The notes: generated by a model from the letters alone, not told the origin. Numbered from the stretch's first letter, positions 1-6,531 are shown. The stretch: 8,418 nucleotides of DNA from DATBGS01 sp036557885 (GCA_036557885.1 DATBGS010000107.1:1-8418), one strand, 5' to 3'. A program made the numbers and translations.

Positions 1-41
1 GCCGGGGCTACAAGCTCGTAGCCCCGGCGTCCCTGCCGGGG
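1..41. repeat. Inverted REP-like pair, cut by the window edge
   Basis: A plus-strand REP-like unit has the foot GTAG at 18-21 followed by a hairpin, with arm CCCCGGC (22-28), loop GTCCCT and arm GCCGGGG (35-41). Facing it is a minus-strand partner, GTAG plus CCCCGGC read leftward from base 11 to base 1, of which only half lies in the window. The two feet are six bases apart, so 1-28 is itself a near-perfect palindrome. A GTAG foot plus an imperfect palindrome is the known hallmark of REP sequences mobilised by RAYT (TnpA-REP) transposases. No such transposase gene is in the window. Confidence 0.75.
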
Positions 42-49
42 AACGCCCC

Positions 50-91
50 AAGACGAAACAAGCCCCCGCTGCCTGGGTCAGGCGCGGGGGC
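50..91 (-). terminator. Intrinsic terminator of the left RNA gene
   Basis: Read on the minus strand, an eight-pair stem GCCCCCGC/GCGGGGGC (91-84 with 69-62) with an inner CCTG/CAGG stem is followed by the T-rich tract TTGTTTCGTCTT (61-50). The tract is interrupted but T-rich enough for a factor-independent terminator. It is identical in the right copy. Confidence 0.7.
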
Positions 92-274
92 CAGAAGCAG
101 TGGCAACCGAATTGCCGTAACATGCTTCGGCCCCGCGCCTGCCTAGCGACAGGTGCGGGGTAACGTGGCATGGGCGAGTAATTCACTCGTCTGTGCCAGT
201 TCTCCAGAGACGGCCAGGGAAATGAAGTTGTCTGAGCCATTGCGCGGTTCCACTGAGCCATCTCTTTCACGGCT
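50..274 (-). ncRNA. Structured non-coding RNA, left copy (unassigned family)
   Basis: This is a roughly 225-nt transcript predicted from a strong promoter to a terminator, read toward the left edge. Visible helices in RNA order: a long helix between 264-253 and 217-207 (11 pairs, one bulged U) enclosing a conserved segment; a two-part hairpin TGCCA/TGGCA (194-198 with 166-170) around CGAGT/ACTCG (185-189 with 175-179); a GC hairpin at 160-131; a two-part hairpin at 128-94 (GAAGCA/TGCTTC around GGCAA/TTGCC); and the terminator hairpin 91-62. The copy at 8145-8369 has the same plan, with paired substitutions in the first helix and a different five-base loop on the CGAGT stem. I see no protein with a ribosome binding site here. 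It does not resemble tmRNA, RNase P RNA, SRP RNA or 6S RNA as I know them. The ends are inferred from promoter and terminator. Confidence 0.72.
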
Positions 275-309
275 AGTGTGAGTATACCAGCAAACGGACG
301 CAAAGTCAA
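274..309 (-). promoter_or_regulatory. Sigma-70-type promoter of the left RNA gene
   Basis: On the minus strand: -35 TTGACT at 309-304, a spacer of exactly 17 bases, and -10 TATACT at 286-281 preceded by TGG (extended -10). Transcription should start near 274 and run toward the left edge. The whole promoter including its spacer is identical in the right copy, while the bases just after the -10 differ. Confidence 0.75.
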
Positions 310-400
310 GTGTTTTGGGGGCGAGTTTCCAGGCGTGTCACCGGTTTGCGCCAATGGCGCGGTATTTTCTTCTGTGCTTCAGGAAACAGTCGCCCTGACG

Positions 401-416
401 TGTTACAATTTCCCTC
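401..416 (+). promoter_or_regulatory. Candidate extended -10 promoter for the TPR gene
   Basis: TGT followed by TACAAT (404-409) forms an extended -10 element. No convincing -35 lies 16-18 bases upstream. The predicted start near 416 would give a leader of about 44 bases. Just upstream, at 348-360, is a small hairpin GCGCC-aat-GGCGC of unknown role. No other feature was seen between 336 and 400. Confidence 0.4.
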
Positions 417-459
417 GGTTTGAGCTACGAGAGCCGTCTGATTGGAAAGGAGAACAGCG

Positions 460-1326
460 ATGGCTCGTTCCTCTAAAGGCTTCGCAGATGGAGTGGCGGC
501 AATCTGTTTTTTCATCGGGCTTATTTTGGGCCTTGCCGCGATAATCAACTTTTTCCAGCCTTCACAGCCAACCTGTGACGGAAAGACCATGCAGCCAGGG
601 GATACCTGCATTGTCACACAGAACGGACAATCGCACACCGATACCTATGAAGATCGGTTACAGCTCGCGCAATCATCCTCGCGGAACGGGGTCGTGTTCT
701 TGCTTGGCGCGCTGGGAATAGTTGCGGCAGGTTTCATCATCAGAGCCGTCTCCAACAGACCAGGGGCAGCACGAGCGCCTCAGGACACAGAAGAAGCCTT
801 GCTTAAAACAGCAGAAAGCTTACAGGCTGAAAAACGTCTTTGGGATGCGCTGCACACCTATGAGCGGGCAACGCAGCTTTATCCCACCTCTGTCCGCGCC
901 TGGGTGGGCAAAGGCGATATGTCCAGGACAAGAGGTAGGCTAGAGGATGCGCTGCCTGCCTATGAGCGGGCGATTCAGCTTGACCCGAACTCCGCAACCG
1001 CCTGGGAAGGCAAGGGCAACGCGCTGCTGCTTCTGGGAAAGCCCGTTGATGAGGCGTTGGCCGCTTTTGAGCGGGCGATTCAATTGGACCCAACCTCTGC
1101 CTCTCCCTTGATTCGCAAGGGCAGTGTCTTGAAGAGCAGGCAGCGCTACCAGGAGGCGCTGGCCGCGTATGACCAGGCGATTCAGGTTGACCCGACCAAC
1201 GTAAGCCCCTGGTGGTCTAAGCACTCTTTATTTCTGGAGTGGGGAAAGCGGGCGGAAGCAGAGCAGGCGTTTGCCACAGCGCAAGCGCTCAAAGACCAGG
1301 CGCTCAAAGCCCAACAGCAAGCGTGA
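460..1326 (+). CDS. Membrane-anchored TPR protein
   Basis: The product is 288 residues. The ATG at 460 is preceded by AAAGGAG (446-452) seven bases upstream. A TTG at 442 in the same frame overlaps this ribosome binding site and is unlikely to be used. Two hydrophobic segments (about 11-33 and 77-97) frame a 40-residue polar loop holding two cysteines (Cys39, Cys50) that could form a disulfide if the loop is outside the membrane. From about 111 to the end there are four to five TPR units with the signature residues of that fold, such as AYERAIQLDPNSATAWEGKG. The third unit has an extra residue. The units are also alike at the DNA level (GAGCGGGCGATTCA occurs twice), which suggests recent internal duplication. 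TPRs bind protein partners. No catalytic domain is visible, so the partner and job are unknown. It is convergent with prmA, 13 bases apart. Confidence 0.88.
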   Translation: MARSSKGFADGVAAICFFIGLILGLAAIINFFQPSQPTCDGKTMQPGDTCIVTQNGQSHTDTYEDRLQLAQSSSRNGVVFLLGALGIVAAGFIIRAVSNRPGAARAPQDTEEALLKTAESLQAEKRLWDALHTYERATQLYPTSVRAWVGKGDMSRTRGRLEDALPAYERAIQLDPNSATAWEGKGNALLLLGKPVDEALAAFERAIQLDPTSASPLIRKGSVLKSRQRYQEALAAYDQAIQVDPTNVSPWWSKHSLFLEWGKRAEAEQAFATAQALKDQALKAQQQA

Positions 1327-1357
1327 CTGGTGCGGCGCGCTAACGGCGCCCCACCAG
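1327..1357. terminator. Hairpin between convergent genes, possible bidirectional terminator
   Basis: CTGGTG plus GGCGC (1327-1338) pairs with GCGCC plus CACCAG (1346-1357), giving eleven pairs with one C-C mismatch and a seven-base loop. It starts at the base after the TPR gene's stop, and the prmA stop codon (1342-1340) lies in the loop. There is no T-tract on either side, so it is not a textbook intrinsic terminator. It may instead block read-through or stabilise the two 3' ends. Confidence 0.4.
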
Positions 1358-2296
1358 CGTAAACCAGTCGCCTTCTTGCACGCGCTGGATGTTTTGCAAA
1401 CCCGCGTCGCGCAGGGCGTCTTCGGCCAGTGGCAGGCGCTCGTCAATGATGCCGCTGGCGATGAGGATGCCGCCAGGGGCGAGCGATGCCACCAGCGCGG
1501 GCGCCAGTTCAGCAATGACGCGCGCAATGATGTTGGCGACGACGAGATCATATACCGGCAGGGACGCCGGTGGTACAAGCGGTTTGCCTATGACATCGTT
1601 CACCGGCAGGGACGCCGGTGCTACAAGCAAGGTGCCCAGTTGCACGGTGACGCGCTCATCGAGGCCGTTGGCGCGGGCGTTGGCCTGGGCCGCTTCTACT
1701 GCGACAGTGCTAATATCCAGCGCCAGCACGCTCGCGGCGTCCAGTTTGGCGGCGGTCAGCGCCAGAATGCCGGAGCCGGTGCCCACATCCAGCACGCGCA
1801 TGTCGGGCTGGACAAGCTGCTCTAGCTGCTCCAGGCACATATGCGTGGTGGGGTGCAGGCCGGTGCCAAAGGCCATGCCGGGGTCAAGCTCCAGCACGAC
1901 TTCGCCGGGCTGCGGCGTGTATTCGCGCCAGGAAGGTTTAATCACCACGCGCCGCCCAACGTGGAGCACGTGGTAATACTCCTTCCAGGCGTTGGCCCAA
2001 TCCTCCTCGTCCACATAGCGCGAGGAGAGCGTGCCCACAAAGTTTGGGCCGATCTGCCCCAGATGCCAGATGCCCTCTTGAATGCGCAGGCGCGCTTCTT
2101 CCTCGCTGCCATCTGTGGGCAAAAAGGCGCGCACCAGCACAGGCTGATCGGGCTGGATACGATACTCCTGCCCATCATCCAGCAGGGTGATGGGTTCTTC
2201 CAGGGCCACCCCGCCAGGCGCGTAGCGGCTGAGCAGTTCGCACAGCGCTTCCACCGCCTCACGATGAGCCGAAATGCTCAGTTCTAACCAGCGCAC
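1340..2296 (-). CDS. prmA: Ribosomal protein L11 methyltransferase
   Basis: PrmA uses S-adenosylmethionine to methylate ribosomal protein L11 in the cytoplasm. From a GTG start at 2296 the product is 318 residues and opens MRWLELSISAH, matching the usual family N-terminus. An upstream GTG at 2311 overlaps the preceding gene's TGA (GTGA) and would add five residues. Family motifs in order: EDWANAWK (98-105), LDPGMAFGTGLHPTT (137-151), the SAM-binding loop DVGTGSG (170-176), ALDIS (192-196), VVANII (252-257) and SGII. Residues 224-248 are odd: LVAPASLPV appears at 224-232 and, as LVPPASLPV, at 240-248. Most PrmA proteins have only about six residues between the G-D/T-L strand and the (Y/A)D-VVANI strand. 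This segment is encoded by two REP-like palindromes. The frame stays open and all motifs are intact, so the enzyme is probably functional. Confidence 0.93.
   Translation of the reverse strand: MRWLELSISAHREAVEALCELLSRYAPGGVALEEPITLLDDGQEYRIQPDQPVLVRAFLPTDGSEEEARLRIQEGIWHLGQIGPNFVGTLSSRYVDEEDWANAWKEYYHVLHVGRRVVIKPSWREYTPQPGEVVLELDPGMAFGTGLHPTTHMCLEQLEQLVQPDMRVLDVGTGSGILALTAAKLDAASVLALDISTVAVEAAQANARANGLDERVTVQLGTLLVAPASLPVNDVIGKPLVPPASLPVYDLVVANIIARVIAELAPALVASLAPGGILIASGIIDERLPLAEDALRDAGLQNIQRVQEGDWFTLVGRR
1553..1576 (-). repeat. REP-like unit inside prmA (second in reading order)
   Basis: On the minus strand, GTAC (1576-1573, a one-base change from the GTAG foot) is followed by a hairpin with seven-base arms (1572-1566 and 1559-1553, one G-T pair) around the loop GTCCCT. 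The preceding CTT and the loop match the units at the window ends. It is read in frame as LVPPASLPV in PrmA. Confidence 0.8.
1601..1624 (-). repeat. REP-like unit inside prmA (first in reading order)
   Basis: On the minus strand, GTAG (1624-1621) precedes a perfect seven-pair hairpin, CACCGGC (1620-1614) with GCCGGTG (1607-1601), around the loop GTCCCT. It is offset by exactly 48 bases (16 codons) from the unit at 1553-1576, in the same orientation and frame. Sequence after each unit (VNDVIG versus VYDLVV in the protein) is also alike. That suggests one insertion followed by a 48-bp tandem duplication that included host sequence. Confidence 0.82.
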
Positions 2297-2307
2297 TGCC
2301 CCGCCCT

Positions 2308-2727
2308 TCACTGTTTCGTTTTCAACAAGCGCTCCACCACAGCCAGCAGGTCGCTGTGGCGATAGGGCTTGGTCAGATATTCGTTACAGCCCAGCGAAAG
2401 CGCGTATTCGCGGTCCCCGCTCATCGCCAGGGCTGTCACCGCCACAATCGGGAGGTCTTCGTAGCCAGAGGTGGCACGCAGAATTTGCGTGGCTTTGAAG
2501 CCATCCATCACTGGCATAGAGAGGTCTGTCAACACCAGATCAACGTGCTGGCCTTGCTTGAGCAAGTTCAGCGCTTCTTCGCCATTGGCCGCCGAAACAA
2601 AGTGATAGCCGCCCAGTCCCAGGATTTTTTCCAGCAAAATACGGTTATTGGTGTCGTTCTCGATGACTAAAATAATGGGCGGCACACCCGGTTCGCGTCC
2701 TTCCGGTTGGAAAGCGTGCTCTGGCAT
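2308..2727 (-). CDS. Single-domain response regulator (CheY-like receiver)
   Basis: The 139-residue product is a receiver domain with no output domain, so it should act by binding a protein partner after phosphorylation by a histidine kinase. Visible landmarks: the phospho-acceptor Asp68 in LVLTDLSMPVMDG, the switch Thr98 in VAVTAL, and Lys120 in LTKPY. The metal-binding acidic pair is IENDTNN, with Glu23-Asn24 where a DD or ED pair is usual. The ATG at 2727 was chosen because GAGGA lies six bases before it (GAGGAAAAGACATG). The ATG at 2763 lacks such a site and would add an unconserved tail. Its stop is 11 bases before the chosen prmA start and overlaps the alternative one, so the two genes are probably co-transcribed from a promoter near 2868-2902. 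No kinase gene is in the window. Confidence 0.92.
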   Translation of the reverse strand: MPEHAFQPEGREPGVPPIILVIENDTNNRILLEKILGLGGYHFVSAANGEEALNLLKQGQHVDLVLTDLSMPVMDGFKATQILRATSGYEDLPIVAVTALAMSGDREYALSLGCNEYLTKPYRHSDLLAVVERLLKTKQ

Positions 2728-2809
2728 GTCTTTTCCTCGGTGTGTGTGCATAGACGACGCCATGCTGCCTATCCTTTGCCTGGTGATACTACCTATGTTG
2801 CTCGTCGCT

Positions 2810-2840
2810 TTCTCACCTCTTCTGTTTTCCTTCTCACCTC
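2810..2840. repeat. 21-bp-period direct repeat in the divergent control region
   Basis: TTCTCACCTC occurs at 2810-2819 and 2831-2840, exactly 21 bases apart, that is two turns of DNA, within a pyrimidine-rich tract. It falls in the predicted 5' leader of the response regulator transcript, where it reads GAGGTGAGAA and resembles a ribosome binding site. It could be a regulator-binding site, an RNA element or chance in biased sequence. Confidence 0.4.
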
Positions 2841-2867
2841 CTCTTCGCCTGTCTCAACGATATGGGT

Positions 2868-2902
2868 AAAAACTATTGTAGCACTTCTGGTGTTGGGCGC
2901 AA
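2868..2902 (-). promoter_or_regulatory. Candidate promoter of the response regulator-prmA operon
   Basis: On the minus strand: TTGCGC (2902-2897), a 16-base spacer, then TACAAT (2880-2875) preceded by TGC (extended -10). A start near 2868 would give a leader of about 140 bases before the ATG at 2727. Confidence 0.45.
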
Positions 2903-2910
2903 GAGAAACA

Positions 2911-2926
2911 GGCGGTTCAAACCGCC
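2911..2926. promoter_or_regulatory. Palindrome between the divergent promoters
   Basis: GGCGGTT-ca-AACCGCC is a perfect seven-pair inverted repeat lying between the -35 regions of the two divergent promoters, a place suited to an operator for both. A near copy (GCGGTT-aa-AACCGC, both within GCTGGCGGTT on one strand) sits just after dnaE. It may instead be a dispersed palindromic repeat. Confidence 0.5.
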
Positions 2927-2940
2927 AGCAAATTTTGCCC

Positions 2941-2977
2941 TTGCCTCCTGGGTATCGGCTGGTTTATACTGGCTTAT
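2941..2977 (+). promoter_or_regulatory. Candidate dnaE promoter
   Basis: TTGCCT (2941-2946), an 18-base spacer and TATACT (2965-2970) point toward dnaE. A start near 2977 gives a leader of about 50 bases. The -35 is a weak match. Confidence 0.45.
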
Positions 2978-3027
2978 GGCGCCCCGTTGACTTTCGATTA
3001 CCAGCAACAAAAGGACCGGAAACACGC

Positions 3028-6000
3028 ATGAGCACGCCTGAATTTACCCATCTGCATGTCCACAGTGAATACTCGTTGCTTGATGGCCTCTCGCGCATCC
3101 AGGACTTGGTGAGCCAGGCCAAAAGCTATGGGATGAGGAGTCTGGCGATCACCGATCACGGGGCCATGTATGGGGCGGTGGATTTCTACAAGGCGTGCAA
3201 AGCGGAGAGCATCAACCCGATTCTTGGCGTAGAGAGCTATCTGACGCCAAACAGCATGGAAGAACACAGCGGCAAATACGACTACTATCACCTGCTGCTG
3301 CTGGCGCAAAACGAGACAGGCTACCGCAATCTGCTGAAACTGACTTCGCTGGCGCATACCAAGGGCTACCATCTGCGCCCGCGCATAGATAAGAAGACGC
3401 TTGCCGAGCACGCAGAAGGCTTAATTGCCACCAGCACGTGCATCTCTGGCGAGATTCCTTCGCTGCTGCTCAAAGAAGATATTAACGGGGCGCGGCAGAT
3501 CATCAACTGGTATCGGGAGGTCTTTCAGGACCGCTTTTTCTTAGAGATTCAGGACCATCTGGCGACAGAATCGGAGCAGGGGACCGTCAACCAACGTTTG
3601 TTTGATCTGCACAAAGAAACAGGGCTGCCGTTGGTGGCAACCAACGATCTGCACTATGTGCAGGCCAAAGACGCCGAGCACCAGGATATTTTGCTGTGCG
3701 TGCAGACGGGCAAGACGATTGAAGACCCCAAGCGGATGAAGTTCGACAGCAGCCATTACTACCTCAAGAACGCCGCAGAGATGGCCGCGCTGTTCCCTGA
3801 TCTGCCTGAAGCGCTGCAAAACACCATGCACATTGCCGAGATGTGCCAGCTAGACCTGAAGTTTGGGCAGGCGCTGCTGCCCGAATTCCCCACGCCAGAG
3901 GGGTATTCCAGCCAGGAAGCCTTTATGCGCGAACTGTGTTTGCGCGGCATCGAAGAACGCTACGGCACGATGACCGACGAGATTCGGGACCGCTTTGAAT
4001 ACGAGTTCAACATCATCGCCAGCAAAGGCTTTGTGTCCTACTTCCTGGTCGTCTGGGATTTTGTCAACGAGGCGCGGCGGCGCGGCATTCGCTGTTCGGC
4101 GCGTGGCTCGGCGGCGGGCAGCATCATCGGCTACGTGCTGGGGATTACCAGCGTGGACCCGCTCCAGTATCGCCTCTTGTTTGAGCGCTTCCTAAATCCA
4201 GAGCGCAAGAGCATGCCCGATATTGATATGGACTTCCCCGATGATCGGCGCGACGAGATGGTGGCGTATGTAGCCGAAAAATACGGCTGGGATAAAGTGG
4301 CGCAGATCGTCACCTTTAACACGATGGCCGCCAAAGCTGCGGTGCGCGACGTGGGGCGCGTGCTGAGCTTGCAGGGCGAGGCCGATACCATCGCCCGCAT
4401 GATTCCCACTGGCCCCAAGGTGACGCTGCGCGGCTCGCTGGAAACGATCAAAGACCTGCAACAGCGCTACGACAGCAGCGAAACCACCAAAACGATTCTG
4501 GACAAAGCGCTGGCGCTGGAAGGGACCATCCGCAGCACCGGCATTCACGCGGCGGGCGTGGTCGTCTCGCGTGAGCCGCTGGTAGACATGGTGCCGCTGC
4601 AACGGCGCGACCCCAAAGACCCCAAAAGCTGGCTGGTCGCGCAATATGAGCAGGCGTATCTGGAAGAGTTGGGGCTGCTCAAGTTCGACTTCCTGGGCCT
4701 CTCCAACCTGACCATTCTGCAAAACACCGTGAAGTTTATCAAGGCCACGCGCGGCATTGACCTGGACATTGACCACCTCCCCACCGACGACCAGAAAGCC
4801 TATGATCTGCTCGCCAGCGGCGAAACAACGGGCATCTTCCAGCTTGAATCGGGGGCCATGCGCCAGCACATCAAAGAACTCAAGCCAACCAGCATTGAAG
4901 ACCTGACCGCGATGGTCGCGTTATATCGCCCTGGCCCGATGGAGAGCATCCCCACCTTTATTAAAGCCAAACACGGCCAGATTCAGATTAAATACCTGCA
5001 CCCTGATCTGGAGCCATTTCTGCGCGAATCTTACGGCGTGATCGTGTACCAGGACCAGGTGCTCTACATCGCTGTCAACCTGGCGGGCTTTACCTGGGGC
5101 GAGGTGGACGCCTTCCGCAAGGCGATGGGCAAAAAGATTCCTGAAGAGTTGCAGAAGTATCGCGGCAAGTTTATTCAGGGCTGCGTCAAGCATGGCATCT
5201 CGGAAAAGGTGGCCGACGAAATCTTTACGCTAATTGAGCCGTTTGGCGGCTACGGCTTTAACAAAGCGCACGCCTGCTCGTATGCCTGGGTCGCCTATAT
5301 CACCGCCTACCTGAAAGCGAACTACACGGCAGAGTTTATGGCCGCCACGCTGACCACCGAGGCCAGTGACGCCAAAAAGGTGATGGCTGCCGTTGCCGAG
5401 TGCAAGCGCATGGGCGTGGAGGTGCTGCGCCCGGACATCAACAAGAGCGAGATGGGCTTTTCGATTGAGGGCGACTGGCGCGAGGGCGGCAAGGTGCGCT
5501 TTGGCCTGCTCGCCATTAAAAACGTCGGCTCTCGCCCGATTGAGGAACTGCTGGCGGCACGCGCCAAAGGCGGACGGTTTGTCTCGCTGGCCGAACTATG
5601 CGCGCGGGTGGATAGCCGGGCGGTGACGCGCGGCACGCTGGAATGTCTGATTAAAGTGGGCGCGCTGGACGACCTGGGGCCGCGCCATCAACTGCTGGAA
5701 TCGCTGGACCTGGCAATCAGCGTGGGGCAGCAGCAGCGCAAAATGGAGGAGATTGGGCAGTTCAGCCTGTTTGGGGCGATGGAAGGCCACGACCCGGTAA
5801 AAAACTTCAAGCTGAAAGAGGCCGCCCCACGCACGCGCCAGGAGTTGCTGGCCTGGGAAAAAGAACTGCTCAACATCTACCTGAGCGAGCATCCGCTGAC
5901 GCGCTACTCTGCGGCGCTGGAGGAGCGCGGCGCCATAGCTACCAGCAGGCTCAGCGAAGAGTTAGCAGGGCAGAAGGTTATGGTTGGCGGGCGCATCATC

Positions 6001-6528
6001 GAGTCGCGGCGCATCACCACCAAAAAGGGCGATACGATGGCGGCGGTGGTTCTGGAGGACGCGCATGGGCAGGTGGAAGTGACCATCTTCCCGCGCCTGT
6101 ATAACGAGACCGCCGAACTGTGGCAGGAAGAAAACGTGCTGCTGATTACCGGCAAGGTGGAGATGCGCGAAGACCATGCCAAGATCATTGCCGACAGCGC
6201 GGAGCAGTTTGAAGTCTCGGAAGAAGACCTGGACCACCGGCGCCACCTGCTGCGCATCACGGTGCAGCGCACCAAAAACGACCTGCTGGATACGATCAAG
6301 ATACAGGATGTCTACCGGACAATCCAGGCGCACCCCGGCAAGGACCGCTACGAGATTATCGTGCATAATGGCGCGTGGTCGGCCAGGCTGGTCCCCAAAG
6401 ACAACACGGTGCATTTCTGCCCGCAGCTTATGGAAGTGCTGGAGAGCGATGAGTCGCTGGGGCCAGGGGCAGTGCAGGTGATAGAGCTTACTGAGCAGGA
6501 GCAAGCGCCGATGGCGCAGCCAGCATAG
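3028..6528 (+). CDS. dnaE: DNA polymerase III alpha subunit (DnaE1 type)
   Basis: This is the replicative polymerase subunit that extends DNA within the holoenzyme. The product is 1166 residues, the usual DnaE1 length. The ATG at 3028 has AAAAGGA (3009-3015) at a rather long 12-base spacing. The frame stays open upstream but codes nothing family-like, and homology begins at residue 6. Domains: N-terminal PHP (about 6-280) with HLHVHSEYSLLDG and ITDHGAMYG; polymerase palm with Asp400 and Asp402 in PDIDMDF and Asp554 in KFDFLGL; helix-hairpin-helix region near 866-883; clamp-binding motif QFSLF (911-915); OB fold (about 982-1060); C-terminal tau-binding-like region to 1166. All nine PHP metal-ligand positions appear filled (His10, His12, Asp19, His44, Glu69, His88, Cys138, Asp207, His209), which predicts an active built-in proofreading nuclease. 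No intein or frameshift is seen. Confidence 0.97.
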   Translation: MSTPEFTHLHVHSEYSLLDGLSRIQDLVSQAKSYGMRSLAITDHGAMYGAVDFYKACKAESINPILGVESYLTPNSMEEHSGKYDYYHLLLLAQNETGYRNLLKLTSLAHTKGYHLRPRIDKKTLAEHAEGLIATSTCISGEIPSLLLKEDINGARQIINWYREVFQDRFFLEIQDHLATESEQGTVNQRLFDLHKETGLPLVATNDLHYVQAKDAEHQDILLCVQTGKTIEDPKRMKFDSSHYYLKNAAEMAALFPDLPEALQNTMHIAEMCQLDLKFGQALLPEFPTPEGYSSQEAFMRELCLRGIEERYGTMTDEIRDRFEYEFNIIASKGFVSYFLVVWDFVNEARRRGIRCSARGSAAGSIIGYVLGITSVDPLQYRLLFERFLNPERKSMPDIDMDFPDDRRDEMVAYVAEKYGWDKVAQIVTFNTMAAKAAVRDVGRVLSLQGEADTIARMIPTGPKVTLRGSLETIKDLQQRYDSSETTKTILDKALALEGTIRSTGIHAAGVVVSREPLVDMVPLQRRDPKDPKSWLVAQYEQAYLEELGLLKFDFLGLSNLTILQNTVKFIKATRGIDLDIDHLPTDDQKAYDLLASGETTGIFQLESGAMRQHIKELKPTSIEDLTAMVALYRPGPMESIPTFIKAKHGQIQIKYLHPDLEPFLRESYGVIVYQDQVLYIAVNLAGFTWGEVDAFRKAMGKKIPEELQKYRGKFIQGCVKHGISEKVADEIFTLIEPFGGYGFNKAHACSYAWVAYITAYLKANYTAEFMAATLTTEASDAKKVMAAVAECKRMGVEVLRPDINKSEMGFSIEGDWREGGKVRFGLLAIKNVGSRPIEELLAARAKGGRFVSLAELCARVDSRAVTRGTLECLIKVGALDDLGPRHQLLESLDLAISVGQQQRKMEEIGQFSLFGAMEGHDPVKNFKLKEAAPRTRQELLAWEKELLNIYLSEHPLTRYSAALEERGAIATSRLSEELAGQKVMVGGRIIESRRITTKKGDTMAAVVLEDAHGQVEVTIFPRLYNETAELWQEENVLLITGKVEMREDHAKIIADSAEQFEVSEEDLDHRRHLLRITVQRTKNDLLDTIKIQDVYRTIQAHPGKDRYEIIVHNGAWSARLVPKDNTVHFCPQLMEVLESDESLGPGAVQVIELTEQEQAPMAQPA

Positions 6529-6531
6529 CTG

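Larger units (their letters stand above)
1..335. repeat. Left terminal inverted repeat (copy of RNA-gene repeat)
   Basis: Bases 1-141 are the exact reverse complement of 8278-8418. From 142 to about 335 the similarity to 8085-8277 continues with substitutions and small indels. The repeat contains, reading leftward, a promoter, a structured RNA, a terminator and a REP pair. The exact part ends inside the third RNA hairpin. The sequence just inside 335 shows no similarity to the other flank, so 335 is an estimated border. Confidence 0.9.

Noticed and set aside
306..638. Minus-strand reading frame opposite the start of the TPR gene
   Set aside because: It has no recognisable motif, runs antisense across the ribosome binding site and first membrane segment of the TPR gene, and enters the RNA promoter.
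1553..1624. CRISPR array or short tandem repeat array in prmA
   Set aside because: There are only two units. The intervening sequence is coding and partly repeated, and the units match dispersed REPs elsewhere in the window.
2793..2837. Short leader ORF (GTG start, 14 codons) upstream of the response regulator
   Set aside because: Its start codon is fused to the purine tract with no spacing, and the arginine- and lysine-rich product reflects base bias. Nothing supports translation.
2707..3027. N-terminal extension of DnaE from upstream starts
   Set aside because: The frame is open by chance, but it runs through the divergent promoter region and the dnaE promoter, and family similarity starts at residue 6 after the ATG at 3028.
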